Assembly (NCBI GenBank): GCA_902782945.1 | Contig: CACZOU010000019.1 | Coordinates: 1-64,000 of the forward strand | DNA from: an uncultured Methanobacteriaceae archaeon | GTDB taxonomy: Archaea; Methanobacteriota; Methanobacteria; Methanobacteriales; Methanobacteriaceae | Direction: 5' to 3' | DNA: 64,000 bases | Shown: positions 8,465 through 17,231 of the stretch, piece after piece | Layout: each line of letters starts with the position of its first letter | Position numbering within the stretch: position 1 is the stretch's first letter | Position numbers and translations under genes: made by a program | The notes under the pieces: generated by a model | Told to the model about the DNA's origin: nothing | What the model saw: the letters and a program-made list of their open reading frames with translations, nothing else | Databases searched by the model: none

Positions 8465-9496
8465 ATGAATATTAGACCACGTTATTTTATTGAAACCAAA
8501 GATAACTTATTTTTTGCTGTTACTACTTATTATCATCCTAAAGATAAAATAATTGCTTTTTTACGTTACGTTCCATGTGAAGAGGGAGACCGTGAGCGTA
8601 ATGGTATACATTATAAAAAAGTTAATAGTAAAGAAGCATACGAATACCTGGAGAAATATCATCCAGACTACTTATTCTACTGGAATGTTGAGAATAAAAA
8701 GATGATGGGTGTGCCTGTAGATGATATTCTAGAGGTTCATAGTCCCATTGCAAGATTAAATGAAATTCTCAATGATAATAGTGATAACAAGTATTATGAA
8801 AAAGTTAAATTATTAGCTAATACTTTCCATGATGAAGCCAGAATTAGTTATGATAATATGGGTATTACTGGTTCTACGCTTGCAGGTCTTGAAAGAGAAG
8901 ATTCTGATATTGATTTCATAGTATTTGGATTAGATAATCATAAAAAAGCTCGAAAATTATATAGTAAGTTAAAGAATGATGATTCTAGTGTTCTTGATAA
9001 AATTAGTGGTGAATACTGGAACAGGGTATATCATAAAAGAATAAAGGATGATTCCATGAGTTTTGATGAATTTGTATGGTATGAATCTAGAAAAAATAAT
9101 CGTGGTCTTATAAAAGGTACGTTATTTGATATTCTTTCTACTAGAAATCCGTCTGATATTGATTTTAATGAATCTGTGCATTATAAACAGATTGGTTCTA
9201 TGAAAATTAAATGTCAAATAGTTGATGATGAGCAATCTTATGATACTCCAGCTATCTATTCTATTGGAAATATTGAAATTTTAGATGGTCCCTACGTAAA
9301 TATTGAAAATATCATATCATTTACACATACTTATACAGGTATTGTTAAAAATAATGAAAATGTTATTGCATCTGGTGTATGTGAAGAAGTAAGTTATCAA
9401 GACAGTGAAGAAAAATCATACAACATAATTATAGGTACAACACGCGAATCTATAAATGAATATGTAAAATTAGAAAAAAGTCCCTGTGAAAAATAG
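8465..9496 (+). CDS. Predicted nucleotidyltransferase
   Basis: 343 residues. An N-terminal region of about 120 residues (unrecognised, with RPRYFIETKDNLFFAVTTY) is followed by a nucleotidyltransferase core GITGSTLAGLEREDSDIDFIVFG, which has the GS motif and the two metal-binding Asp of the DxD pattern. The C-terminal part is beta-rich and ends in a highly charged tail. Archaeal proteins of this architecture are annotated as predicted nucleotidyltransferases; the substrate is unknown. Divergent from the DUF366 operon; the ribosome binding site AAGGAG is 8 nt before the ATG. Confidence 0.75.
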   Translation: MNIRPRYFIETKDNLFFAVTTYYHPKDKIIAFLRYVPCEEGDRERNGIHYKKVNSKEAYEYLEKYHPDYLFYWNVENKKMMGVPVDDILEVHSPIARLNEILNDNSDNKYYEKVKLLANTFHDEARISYDNMGITGSTLAGLEREDSDIDFIVFGLDNHKKARKLYSKLKNDDSSVLDKISGEYWNRVYHKRIKDDSMSFDEFVWYESRKNNRGLIKGTLFDILSTRNPSDIDFNESVHYKQIGSMKIKCQIVDDEQSYDTPAIYSIGNIEILDGPYVNIENIISFTHTYTGIVKNNENVIASGVCEEVSYQDSEEKSYNIIIGTTRESINEYVKLEKSPCEK

Positions 9497-9514
9497 AAAA
9501 AAGAGAAACATGTT

Positions 9515-10165
9515 TTATAAGGTCCTATTAACACGGTCTATGTCAAATTTAGCTGTATTAGCCACAGCCATTACTGCCATGACCCCAGCTTGTACTGGGT
9601 CAGTTACTACTAAATCAGCATGATCTACTACAGAACCAACCATATTTAAGCTTATTACTTTAATACCATATTTTTCTTTAATTTCATCAATTGCATTTAC
9701 AATAGATCCTCCCATTAAAGAACCGGCTAAAACAAGGACGCCCACACGGGATAATGAACCTACAGCTCTTACTGCTTCTTCTAATTTCTGTTCACCTGCT
9801 AATGGTACTGTATCCACACTTATACGTTCGCCTCTTATATTATGACGGTCTGCTTCAGTTATTGCACCCAGTGCTACTTGAGAAACCTGTGCTCCACCAC
9901 CCATAATAATTATTCGTTTTCCCCATACATTATTCATAGTTGGAGACTCTTTCACATCTTCAACCTCAGGAATCTTATTTAATTCAGACATTAATTCAGT
10001 TATATCCTGTACATCTTCCAATTCTAAGTATGTTGACGCATACTTCTCAGATTCAGAATGAATATAAGTATAAATTATATTTATTTCCTTCTCTGAAATA
10101 AACTGAGTTAATTTTCTTAAAACTCCTGGTTTATCTATTACACGCATAATTATTGCATTTATCAT
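9515..10165 (-). CDS. ACT-domain protein with C-terminal DUF5612-type domain
   Basis: 216 residues. An N-terminal ACT domain (about 1-75, [22 protein letters not shown]) normally binds an amino acid. The C-terminal domain (about 85-210) contains [18 protein letters not shown] and [17 protein letters not shown], Gly-rich loops that look like a nucleotide or phosphate site. This two-domain form is conserved in methanogens and its function has not been assigned to my knowledge. Ribosome binding site GGGAG. It faces the nucleotidyltransferase gene with only 18 bp between the stop codons. Confidence 0.75.
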   Translation of the reverse strand: MINAIIMRVIDKPGVLRKLTQFISEKEINIIYTYIHSESEKYASTYLELEDVQDITELMSELNKIPEVEDVKESPTMNNVWGKRIIIMGGGAQVSQVALGAITEADRHNIRGERISVDTVPLAGEQKLEEAVRAVGSLSRVGVLVLAGSLMGGSIVNAIDEIKEKYGIKVISLNMVGSVVDHADLVVTDPVQAGVMAVMAVANTAKFDIDRVNRTL

Positions 10166-10810
10166 TAATATCTCCCTTTGATAAAAATATATTTTGATTA
10201 ATCTAATACTTGTTACTATAATTATAATTCGTACTTGATATTAATTAAGCTTGATTCCTTAATTAATTGGATTTAATTATGATTATATATTAATAAGACT
10301 GGTTCATATTAAGATAGACTATTTTTATGATAATTGAATTACTGTGAAAACTAGAAATTAATTAAATATTATTTATAAAAAATAAAGTAATCTTTATATA
10401 AGTAGTTAATTAATATAATAATTAGTGGAAAATTAATACTCACCCAACTAATATTCCACTTAATAAAAAAAAATATGTATAGTAAAAGGAAAAAAAGGGT
10501 ATTGTAATTATTATGAATTCATATTAGAAAGGATTTAAATTTAACCCCTAATAAATTTAAGATTAACAATATAATATATTCCATTTCACCACTATTCATA
10601 TAATTATACTCTTGAATACAATGCCCTATAAAATTCTAAAGTATATAATTTAACTAAGTACTTTTCTTTTTATTTTTATTTTTAAGAAAAAAATAAGTAG
10701 TTTTATTTAAATTGATTAAATAAAACATGTTTTATATTTGAAGTTTAAATTTTATTTTAATATTCAATAAAATTTATTTTTAAGCGTCTTTATTATCTGA
10801 TTTTTCCAAA
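10166..10810. other. Gene-poor AT-rich region
   Basis: About 640 bp without a convincing coding frame. It contains a plus-strand TATA-like box, a hairpin and a T-rich run that together look like a small RNA gene, plus a 12-bp perfect palindrome TATGAATTCATA at 10512-10523. The left end carries the promoter of the ACT-domain gene. Confidence 0.4.
10424..10683 (+). ncRNA. Candidate small RNA beginning with a hairpin
   Basis: A TATA-like TTTATATAAG (10393-10402) lies about 25 nt before a stem-loop with arms AGTGGAA and TTCCACT (10424-10430, 10454-10460). The stem is extended inward by ATTA/TAAT after one A-A mismatch. A T-rich tract (10661-10683) could end the transcript, giving about 260 nt. 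No open frame is present. The evidence is only promoter spacing plus structure; I do not recognise an RNA family. Confidence 0.25.
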
Positions 10811-11881
10811 TTAAATTATATTACTTTCTATCATATAATTAACAGTATCTATAACTGTTTCTTCTGCAGAACGTGGATTCCATCCTAAAACTTTTTTTGC
10901 TTTTGTATTATCCCTATGATATTTCAAACCTATCATAGTATTTAATACCTTCATTGGAGCCTGGAATCTAGCCATGACTCTTATGATAAAATCGGGAATA
11001 ACTCTTGTACTTACTTTATAATCAGGAAATTGTTGTTTTAAAAGTTTAGCCATCTGTGGCATAGTTATTTCTTCAGATTCAGCAATAAATCGCTACCCAT
11101 TTGCAGCATCATTTTCCATTGCAAGAATATGAAGCTCTGCAAGGTCTCTTACATCTCCCACAGGATATATTACATTTGGACTTGGTGTAAAGTAAGTAAT
11201 GTACAAAATAGTGGTGTTACCTTTTCCACAGGATATATTACATTTGGACTTGGTGTTCCCTTCATAAGCATTTCAAAAACTTGATCAGTACTGCTACGCT
11301 TCTTATCCATATATGGACCAAAAATTGCTCCAGGTAATATAGTTACTAAGTTAGATTGAGATTGTTTTCCAATTATATCCCATGCAGTTTTCTCAGCAAT
11401 AAGTTTAGAGCGCTGATAATTAGTAATATCTTTATTATTAAAGTCCATCCAATAACTTTCATTAATTTTAGGATCAGCATTTGATTTATCAAGATAACAT
11501 GCTGCCTCACTAGATGTCATGACAATTTTTCTACACCTTCATCAATGGCAGAGGATAATACATTTTCCACACCTTTCTTTGCAATTGGAATTAATTCCGG
11601 GTTTTCATGATTATTTCCACCTAATGGGGAAGCAGTATGTATCACATAGTCCATGTTTTCCATAGCATTACTCCAACCCTCTGATTTAGTCAAATCTGCT
11701 TCCTCAAAGGATAAATTTGTGGTATCTACTCCTTCATTATTTAACATTGTAATTACATTTTCACTTTTTTTCATGGATCTTACAGTAGTTCGTACTACAT
11801 AATCTTTTTCAAGAAGTTTACGGATTGTCCAGCCAGCTAGAAATCCAGTTCCCCCCCCCCTGTAACTAATACATTTGTCAT
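10811..11881 (-). pseudogene. NAD(P)-dependent epimerase/dihydroflavonol reductase-like gene, multiply disrupted
   Basis: An extended short-chain dehydrogenase (NAD(P)-binding Rossmann fold), recognisable as LVTGG...TGFLAGW at the N-terminus, DYVIHTASPLGG, and VEKLS/MTSSEAACY near the active-site region. Start ATG at 11881 with ribosome binding site AAGGAG. Four lesions are seen. A run of ten G (plus strand C, 11851-11860) puts the start out of frame. One A is missing near 11525, shifting the frame. A 68-bp insertion carries a copied 31-bp segment (11158-11256). A TAG stop (11093-11095) stands in the later frame. Subtracting 68 bp exactly restores the downstream frame. The intact gene would encode about 334 residues. 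Confidence 0.85.
11158..11256. repeat. 31-bp direct repeat inside the reductase pseudogene
   Basis: Identical 31-bp copies at 11158-11188 and 11226-11256, offset 68 bp, separated by 37 bp of unrelated sequence. The copy encodes TPSPNVIYPV. In the minus-strand reading only the second copy met leads into the proper continuation GDVRDLAELH. This is a duplication with added filler DNA rather than a simple tandem repeat. Confidence 0.9.
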
Positions 11882-12138
11882 GATTATCTCCTTAACTTTG
11901 TTTTATCTATATTTCATTATTTATTTGAAGAAATTTATATTTTAAAAAAAAATCATCTAAAAATTATATAGTAATAATCTATACTATAGTTTATTTAAAT
12001 TATTTAATTTAAATTATAGTTTAAACTATTTTAATAAAAAAATAAGACAATTATACAAAAATTAATTATTTTAATAAAAAAAGAATCTTGAAGTTTATTC
12101 TAGTTATAAATATTAATAAAAAAAAAGAATAATAAAAT
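11882..12138. other. Promoter region of the pseudogene, very AT-rich
   Basis: No gene. Holds a ribosome binding site for the pseudogene and several self-complementary AT stretches (for example around 11990-12030, with repeated TTTAAATTA and AGTTTA blocks). I see nothing more specific. Confidence 0.4.
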
Positions 12139-12354
12139 TTAATTTCCCATACGTAATGCACTCATGACTTTTCCAAAGAAGCCCATATCTTCTTCTTTTT
12201 TAACTTTCTTTGGCATTCCTGTCCGTGGTAATCTTACTTCATATCCACAATTTGGACAAAGTACATTTTCTCCTCCACATCCACAGTTACATTCTATTTC
12301 TTCTGCTTCTGAAGATTCAAATTTATTTCCACATAGTTTACATTCTACAATCAT
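12139..12354 (-). CDS. Small Cys-rich zinc-ribbon-like protein
   Basis: 71 residues. It starts MIVECKLCGNKF and has C-x2-C, then a compact CNCGCGG, then CPNCGYEV, giving seven cysteines suited to bind metal. A basic/amphipathic C-terminal tail (KKVKKEEDMGFFGKVMSALRMG) could touch membrane or nucleic acid. Ribosome binding site GGTGG 7 nt upstream. It is a diverged paralogue of the next gene upstream, and both follow feoB on the same strand, so a role in iron handling is possible but not shown. Confidence 0.7.
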   Translation of the reverse strand: MIVECKLCGNKFESSEAEEIECNCGCGGENVLCPNCGYEVRLPRTGMPKKVKKEEDMGFFGKVMSALRMGN

Positions 12355-12422
12355 TGTAATTCCACCTTAATTGTTTTATTTAACTTAATGTTCTATTATT
12401 AAATTTTTTTTCAAGATAATAT

Positions 12423-12653
12423 TCAATGTTCTATTTTTATAGATTTTTTTATCTTTTCAAGGAATGATGTTTTATCTTCTGCACTCATATTATTTGAAAG
12501 ATTTTTTCTAAGTTCCCAAGGAATAGGCATGTCATGTCCACAATTAGGGCATCTTACATTTTTTCCGTTGCATCCTCCAAATGCACAGTTACATCCACAA
12601 GGTTCTACTTTTGTCTCATCAAATTTACATCCACAAATCATACATTGCATCAT
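12423..12653 (-). CDS. Small Cys-rich zinc-ribbon-like protein, paralogue of its neighbour
   Basis: About 76 residues. Same plan as the 71-residue neighbour: CMICGCKF, then CGCNCAFGGCNG, then CPNCGHDMPIPWELR, with eight to nine cysteines and one His. I place the start at the ATG at 12653, 7 nt after GGAGG; an in-frame ATG at 12659 lies too close to it. Lies downstream of feoB. No transmembrane segment. The extra cysteines in the central loop could hold an Fe-S cluster or a second metal. Confidence 0.7.
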   Translation of the reverse strand: MMQCMICGCKFDETKVEPCGCNCAFGGCNGKNVRCPNCGHDMPIPWELRKNLSNNMSAEDKTSFLEKIKKSIKIEH

Positions 12654-12715
12654 GTACATACCTCCTTCTCACTATTTATTTAATAATAATTATATAATAT
12701 AAACATTGTTATATT

Positions 12716-12769
12716 TTATTTAGATTTTTTTCTAGAGTTGGATTTATCAGTTCTTACTCCTATAATCAC
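12716..12769 (-). CDS. Candidate 17-residue basic peptide downstream of feoB
   Basis: A GTG at 12769 lies 8 nt after a strong GGAGG (12778-12782) and opens a frame of 17 codons (VIIGVRTDKSNSRKKSK) ended by TAA. The ribosome binding site is as strong as that of the neighbouring genes, and it follows the feoB stop by 65 bp. Too short to identify; chance cannot be excluded. Confidence 0.25.
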   Translation of the reverse strand: MIIGVRTDKSNSRKKSK

Positions 12770-12833
12770 TAAAACACCTCCAATTTATTACTATTAATAG
12801 AAAAAATAGTAGAGGAAAAAATACTATATTTTT

Positions 12834-14837
12834 CTAAGTAAATCCTAGTAACACTCCACCTTGATAAACGATGAACGCACAAACATACGCCGTTACAAGA
12901 CATATCGCTACACAAGCTCCAAGCCATTTCCATGAATTGGATTCCTCTTTGATTGCACCAAGACAAGCGAAACATGGAACATATAATAATACGAATACCA
13001 TGAATGATAGTGATGATAGTGGAGTAAATAATGTAGGTAATACTGCACTTATACCATCGTCACCTACACCGAATAATGTACCGAATGTAGATACTACAAT
13101 TTCTTTTGCCATGATACCGAATACTAGTGCTACTGCAGCTTGCCAGAATCCAAATCCTAATGGAGCAAATACAGGTGCTATTGCGTTACCAATTATACCA
13201 ATTATACTGTTAATTGATCCTTCTTCTACACCTGGTGGTAAGTTTCCTAATAACCATACAAGTATTGATGTACCAAGAATTATTGTACCTGCTTTTTTAA
13301 TGAAAAGAGATCCTCTTTCCCACATGTGTAAAGTTGCACTTTTTAATGTTGGTAATCTGTATGGTGGTAATTCCATGATAAATGGAGCTGATTCCTCAGC
13401 AAATACTGTACCTTTAAGTGTTTTTGCTACTATTATTGCTATAATCATACCTAATATGTATAATGCAAATGTAACTTCTGTTTGATTTTGTGTGAAGAAT
13501 ACAGCTGTGAATAATGCATATATTGGAATTCTTGCACTACAGGAAATAAAAGGTAATGCTAACATTGTAGATATTCTATCACTTTCATTGGATAGTGTTC
13601 TTGTTGCCATTACTCCTGTTACGTCACAACCAAATCCTAGAATCATTGGAATGAATGCTTTTCCAGATAATCCCATTATTTTATACATTGCTCTATCAAT
13701 TACAAATGCTGCTCTTGCTAAGTATCCAACGTCTTCTATCAAACTTAGCAGGAAAAACAGTATGAATATGATAGGAATGAATGTGAGTATTGAACCTACT
13801 CCACCAATTACACCATTTAATACAAATGAGGATACTAATCCATCACCTAAGATTGGTGTTAGATAGTCAATTAATGCTGAAAATCCTGCATCAATTAAAT
13901 CCTGATAAGGACCTCCTATTGTGTAGGTTAAGTAGAATACTAGATAGATTACTGCTAAGAATATTGGAATTCCTAGGTATTTGTTTGTAACAATTCTATC
14001 AATTTTATCTGTTAAAGTTGATTTTTCAGATTTAGGTTTAGTGATACATTTATTCATTATACCATTGATTTCTCCATATCTGGCATCGATAAATGCATCA
14101 TCTATATTATCGTTTAATATGCCTTCTAAGTGTCTACGAATTTCTGTTACTTTACGTAAATTTTCTTTATCAGGTGATTCTTCAGCTAAATCTAATACTT
14201 CATCATCACCTTCTAAAAGTTTAACAGCAATCCATGATTTTGGTGCTGATCCTACTTTTAGATTAGGGAATAACTCTTTTACTTCATTTATATGGTCATC
14301 TAATTCGAATCCATATGTTAATCCTTTGGAGTTATCTGTAGGATGTCTAGCTGCTTTTATAGAAGTTCTTATTAATTCATTAAGACCTGTTCCCTCTCTT
14401 GCATCTATTACTACTGCGGGAACTCCTAAGGTTTCTTCTAATTTTTTAATGTTAATCTTTATACCTGCATCTTCAGCATAATCTAATAAGTTTATTCCAA
14501 GAACAACATTTGCTCCTGTTTCCATAATTTGTAAAGTTAAATACAAGTTTCTCTGAATGTTTTCTGCATCAATAATATTGATTACAGCATCATTTTCTTC
14601 ATGAATTATTGCATCTCTTGAAACTTGTTCTTCTACTGAATACGGGGTTAAACTATAGTTACCTGGAAGATCAATCATTTCGATTTCGTAGTTATCGAAT
14701 TCAAAACTACCTGCTTTTTGTTCTACTGTTTTACCTGGCCAGTTACCTACGTGTTGTTTCATTCCTGTAAGATTATTAAATACAGAACTTTTTCCTACGT
14801 TAGGGTTACCAGCTAGTAAGAATTTTAGTTTTTCCAT
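12834..14837 (-). CDS. feoB: Ferrous iron transport protein B
   Basis: 667 residues, normal for FeoB. Imports Fe(II) across the cytoplasmic membrane. The N-terminal G domain has the P-loop GNPNVGKSS (about 10-18), DLPGNYSL as the G3 motif and NLLD as the G4 motif. A helical spacer follows (about 170-270). The membrane part (about 290-667) has two Gate regions, including [11 protein letters not shown] and [12 protein letters not shown], and about eight helices. Preceded by a palindromic metal-repressor site. The two feoA genes lie upstream on the same strand and the two Cys-rich genes lie downstream. Confidence 0.97.
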   Translation of the reverse strand: MEKLKFLLAGNPNVGKSSVFNNLTGMKQHVGNWPGKTVEQKAGSFEFDNYEIEMIDLPGNYSLTPYSVEEQVSRDAIIHEENDAVINIIDAENIQRNLYLTLQIMETGANVVLGINLLDYAEDAGIKINIKKLEETLGVPAVVIDAREGTGLNELIRTSIKAARHPTDNSKGLTYGFELDDHINEVKELFPNLKVGSAPKSWIAVKLLEGDDEVLDLAEESPDKENLRKVTEIRRHLEGILNDNIDDAFIDARYGEINGIMNKCITKPKSEKSTLTDKIDRIVTNKYLGIPIFLAVIYLVFYLTYTIGGPYQDLIDAGFSALIDYLTPILGDGLVSSFVLNGVIGGVGSILTFIPIIFILFFLLSLIEDVGYLARAAFVIDRAMYKIMGLSGKAFIPMILGFGCDVTGVMATRTLSNESDRISTMLALPFISCSARIPIYALFTAVFFTQNQTEVTFALYILGMIIAIIVAKTLKGTVFAEESAPFIMELPPYRLPTLKSATLHMWERGSLFIKKAGTIILGTSILVWLLGNLPPGVEEGSINSIIGIIGNAIAPVFAPLGFGFWQAAVALVFGIMAKEIVVSTFGTLFGVGDDGISAVLPTLFTPLSSLSFMVFVLLYVPCFACLGAIKEESNSWKWLGACVAICLVTAYVCAFIVYQGGVLLGFT

Positions 14838-14867
14838 ATTCTACCTCTTAAATAAAAATAATATCCA

Positions 14868-14883
14868 TTTAGGTATACCTAAA
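14868..14883 (-). promoter_or_regulatory. DtxR-type operator of feoB
   Basis: Perfect 16-bp palindrome TTTAGGTATACCTAAA, 31 bp before the feoB start and just downstream of a TATA-like ATTTATC on the minus strand. The TTAGG-TATA-CCTAA pattern matches operators of DtxR/MntR-family iron or manganese repressors, which would shut the gene off when iron is plentiful. Confidence 0.7.
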
Positions 14884-14966
14884 CTAATTGTGATTAGATT
14901 AGATAAATAATACTAAAAAATAATTTAAATTACCTAAAAAATATTATATGATTGAGTTAAAGAAAA

Positions 14967-15191
14967 TTACTCTAGTTCAATGGATTCAGCTTCTTCTTTT
15001 CTTAAAGCTAAAGAAAATCCTTGAATTCTGATTTCCAGAGGATAACCTAATGGTGCTTTTCTTTCGAGTTTTATTGGTGTACCATTAACAAGACCCATTT
15101 CTCTTAAGTGCTTTCCTAAAGCCCCTTTTACTCTGTGTTTTTTAACAATGCCTGTCTCACCAGGTTTTAAATTGTCAACAGTTTTAACCAT
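14967..15191 (-). CDS. feoA: Ferrous iron transport protein A (copy 1)
   Basis: 74 residues forming one SH3-like FeoA domain: KPGETGIVKKHRVKGALGKHLREMGLVNGTPIKLERKAP in segments. FeoA is a small cytosolic protein thought to bind FeoB and tune GTP hydrolysis or transport. Ribosome binding site AGGAGG 8 nt before the ATG. It differs from copy 2 (15519-15743) at only about five residues, so the pair is a recent duplication or is kept alike by gene conversion. A TATA-like TTATATATAAG lies at 15223-15233. Confidence 0.93.
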   Translation of the reverse strand: MVKTVDNLKPGETGIVKKHRVKGALGKHLREMGLVNGTPIKLERKAPLGYPLEIRIQGFSLALRKEEAESIELE

Positions 15192-15518
15192 GTTATTTTT
15201 TCCTCCTGAAAATAATTAGTCTTATATATAATGTTAATAATTGAAACGATTCAATCAAATTAGGTTATTCATGTAACTAATACATTTTTAGTTATACCTA
15301 ATTATATATATCTAAGTAACTTCTATTATATAAATGTTAAGTAAATAAAAAATATAAAAAAATAAAATATATTCAAGAAAATATTCATAATTATAAAATA
15401 TATTTAAAAAAATAATTATTTTATTAAACAAAACATATAAATTTAGATTTACCTAAATTTATTTATTAATTATTATCATTAAAAAAAGTAAAGTTATACA
15501 AAAAAGTTAAATTAAAAA
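15192..15518 (-). promoter_or_regulatory. Regulatory spacer between the two feoA genes
   Basis: About 330 bp with no gene. It contains a near-match to the iron operator, TTAGTTATACCTAA (15288-15301); a second imperfect one, TTTAGATTTACCTAAA (15442-15457); a half-palindromic TTAGGTTA...TAACTAA (15260-15280); and TTGAAACGATTCAA (15241-15254). Two TATA-like boxes are possible (15223-15233 and 15302-15310), so feoA copy 1 may have tandem promoters. Confidence 0.45.
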
Positions 15519-15743
15519 TTATTCTACTTCAATAGATTCTGCTTCCTCTTTTCTTAAAGCTAAAGAAAATCCTTGAATCCTTACTTCAAGAGGATAGCCT
15601 AATGGTGCTTTTCTTTCAAGTTTTATTGGTGTACCGTTAACGAGACCCATTTCTCTTAGGTGTTTTCCTAAAGCTCCTTTTACTCTGTGTTTTTTAACAA
15701 CAGCTGTTTCTCCAGGTTTTAAATTATCGACAGTTTTAACCAT
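15519..15743 (-). CDS. feoA: Ferrous iron transport protein A (copy 2)
   Basis: 74-residue FeoA domain nearly identical to copy 1, with changes such as GIVKK to AVVKK and SIELE to SIEVE. Strong ribosome binding site (AGGAGG). This copy has the best operator: a perfect CTTAGGTATACCTAAG palindrome just downstream of its TATA box. It lies between the Ehb operon (which ends at 15930 on the same strand) and copy 1. Confidence 0.93.
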   Translation of the reverse strand: MVKTVDNLKPGETAVVKKHRVKGALGKHLREMGLVNGTPIKLERKAPLGYPLEVRIQGFSLALRKEEAESIEVE

Positions 15744-15786
15744 AGTTTATTCCTCCTTCTAATAATATCTTATACACTTATAGCTT

Positions 15787-15820
15787 CTTAGGTATACCTA
15801 AGTTTTTCATAGTATATAAA
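15787..15820 (-). promoter_or_regulatory. Promoter and DtxR-type operator of feoA copy 2
   Basis: Minus-strand TATA TTTATATACT (15811-15820) with AACC upstream as a BRE-like element, followed by the perfect 16-bp palindrome CTTAGGTATACCTAAG (15787-15802), which sits at the expected start of transcription. It shares the core TTAGGTATACCTAA with the feoB site. Confidence 0.7.
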
Positions 15821-15929
15821 GGTTAACCCAATAAAAATAATAAATCACTGAAGTTCAAAATTAATATAAAAAAAGTTAAATCATGTTAAAAAAATAATCT
15901 AAAAAAAATAATTAAGATAGAAAGTAAAT

Positions 15930-16199
15930 TTAATTACTTTCTAAAGCTTTTCTTTCTGCATCTAATTTATGTTTAGCTATTTGATACATTACTAAGAAAT
16001 TATCATCATCATTAACTGGGATAACTTCTAAACCTAAAGCTCTGTGTTCTTCAATCCATTGATCATTAAGAACAGGAACTTCTAATTTAATTGGTTCATC
16101 TTCATGATTTACAACAATTAAATTCCTAAATGATGTCCTTAGTTCTACAATATAACCAGCTAAACTTATTATATGATGTGGTCTTAATACTATTTTCAT
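15930..16199 (-). CDS. ehbP: Energy-converting hydrogenase B subunit P
   Basis: 89 residues from the ATG at 16199, which has ribosome binding site AGGTGAT; a longer frame runs upstream into ehbO but its extra residues look non-coding. Small soluble protein (MKIVLRPHHIISLAGYIVELR...). The name comes from its place as the last gene of the ehbA-P series; I do not see a catalytic motif. It lies just after the NuoH-like subunit. Role in the complex unknown. Confidence 0.75.
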   Translation of the reverse strand: MKIVLRPHHIISLAGYIVELRTSFRNLIVVNHEDEPIKLEVPVLNDQWIEEHRALGLEVIPVNDDDNFLVMYQIAKHKLDAERKALESN

Positions 16200-16233
16200 T
16201 ATATCACCTATAAATCTTATTATTACCTTATCA

Positions 16234-17220
16234 TTATAAGAAAGCAACTATAACAGCTACTACTGAAATCATACTAGTAGAGATAACTGTAGGATAGAAC
16301 TCACGGTTAGTGAATAATGGTGAGAATGCTGCTACTACAGCTGCTGCCATTGTTAATATTATAGATACTATGATAGGTACTATCATTGATATACCAAATA
16401 CTGGTGGCATTCCTAAGAATAATGTGGAGTATATACATGCTCCAACAAAGATTAGGAGTGCGTGTGACATTACATATATAGCTCTTGATTTAGACATGTA
16501 TTCAAGAATTGGACCTTGAATTACGTCTGAATGACCTTCCAGATATGCGAAAGGATTTGAGTTAAGTATAATTAAGAATCCTATGAAGAATACTATTGTA
16601 CCAATTATACCTGGTAATGTGAATAGTATAGGACCAGCTACTTGTTGATATACAACAATATCTAGTAAGTTTATACTACGAGCCATTATAGCAGGTATGA
16701 ATAAAGCTATATAAAATGGTAAACTACCATATGATATAAGTTTTAATGATCTGTTTGCGCTTATTTGTTCTAAGAATGATTGTTTAGCATCTATGTGTTT
16801 TCCACCTTTTGCATGGTCTGGGAAAGGCATTGTTTTAGATAAAAGTGATTGTGAAAATGAACTCATGAATAAGTACATTACTTCTTCCACTTTAAGTAAT
16901 CCAACAACTGCTACTAGACTTGCAAATGGTCCCCATGCTACCATTACTTGTGGTATTAATAGTAGGAATATTACAGCTACTACAATCAATGTTATTACAG
17001 GTAATGCATTATATACTCTAGGCATTACTGCGGATGGTTTTAATGCTTGTTTATAAAAGAACTTTAATGTTGCATAGATACCAGGACTTGAAAGTTGAGG
17101 TCCGAGTCTCTGTTCTACTCTTGCTTCTGTCTTCTTTTCAATACCTGGTAACCATAGACATACAATCATAGCAATTATAAAAGCACCTATAACATATCCT
17201 ATTGATGTTACTAAATCCAT
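16234..17220 (-). CDS. ehbO: Energy-converting hydrogenase B integral membrane subunit O (NuoH/HyfC-like)
   Basis: 328 residues, about eight transmembrane helices. It belongs to the NuoH/EchB family that anchors the hydrogenase module to the membrane and couples electron transfer to ion movement. The family segment EKKTEARVEQRLGPQ (about 29-43) matches the conserved ERRxxARxQxRxGP region, and a loop FLEQISANRSLKLISY lies mid-protein. Ribosome binding site AGGAG. It starts 11 bp after ehbN. Confidence 0.92.
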   Translation of the reverse strand: MDLVTSIGYVIGAFIIAMIVCLWLPGIEKKTEARVEQRLGPQLSSPGIYATLKFFYKQALKPSAVMPRVYNALPVITLIVVAVIFLLLIPQVMVAWGPFASLVAVVGLLKVEEVMYLFMSSFSQSLLSKTMPFPDHAKGGKHIDAKQSFLEQISANRSLKLISYGSLPFYIALFIPAIMARSINLLDIVVYQQVAGPILFTLPGIIGTIVFFIGFLIILNSNPFAYLEGHSDVIQGPILEYMSKSRAIYVMSHALLIFVGACIYSTLFLGMPPVFGISMIVPIIVSIILTMAAAVVAAFSPLFTNREFYPTVISTSMISVVAVIVAFL

Positions 17221-17231
17221 TATATAGTCTC

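Noticed and set aside
12871-14481. Several long plus-strand frames across feoB
   Set aside because: They are antisense to a clear FeoB sequence and have no recognisable domain.
15260-15280. TTAGGTTA...TAACTAA half-palindrome as a further iron operator
   Set aside because: The arms are imperfect and the spacing differs from the other sites; I list it only as part of the spacer.
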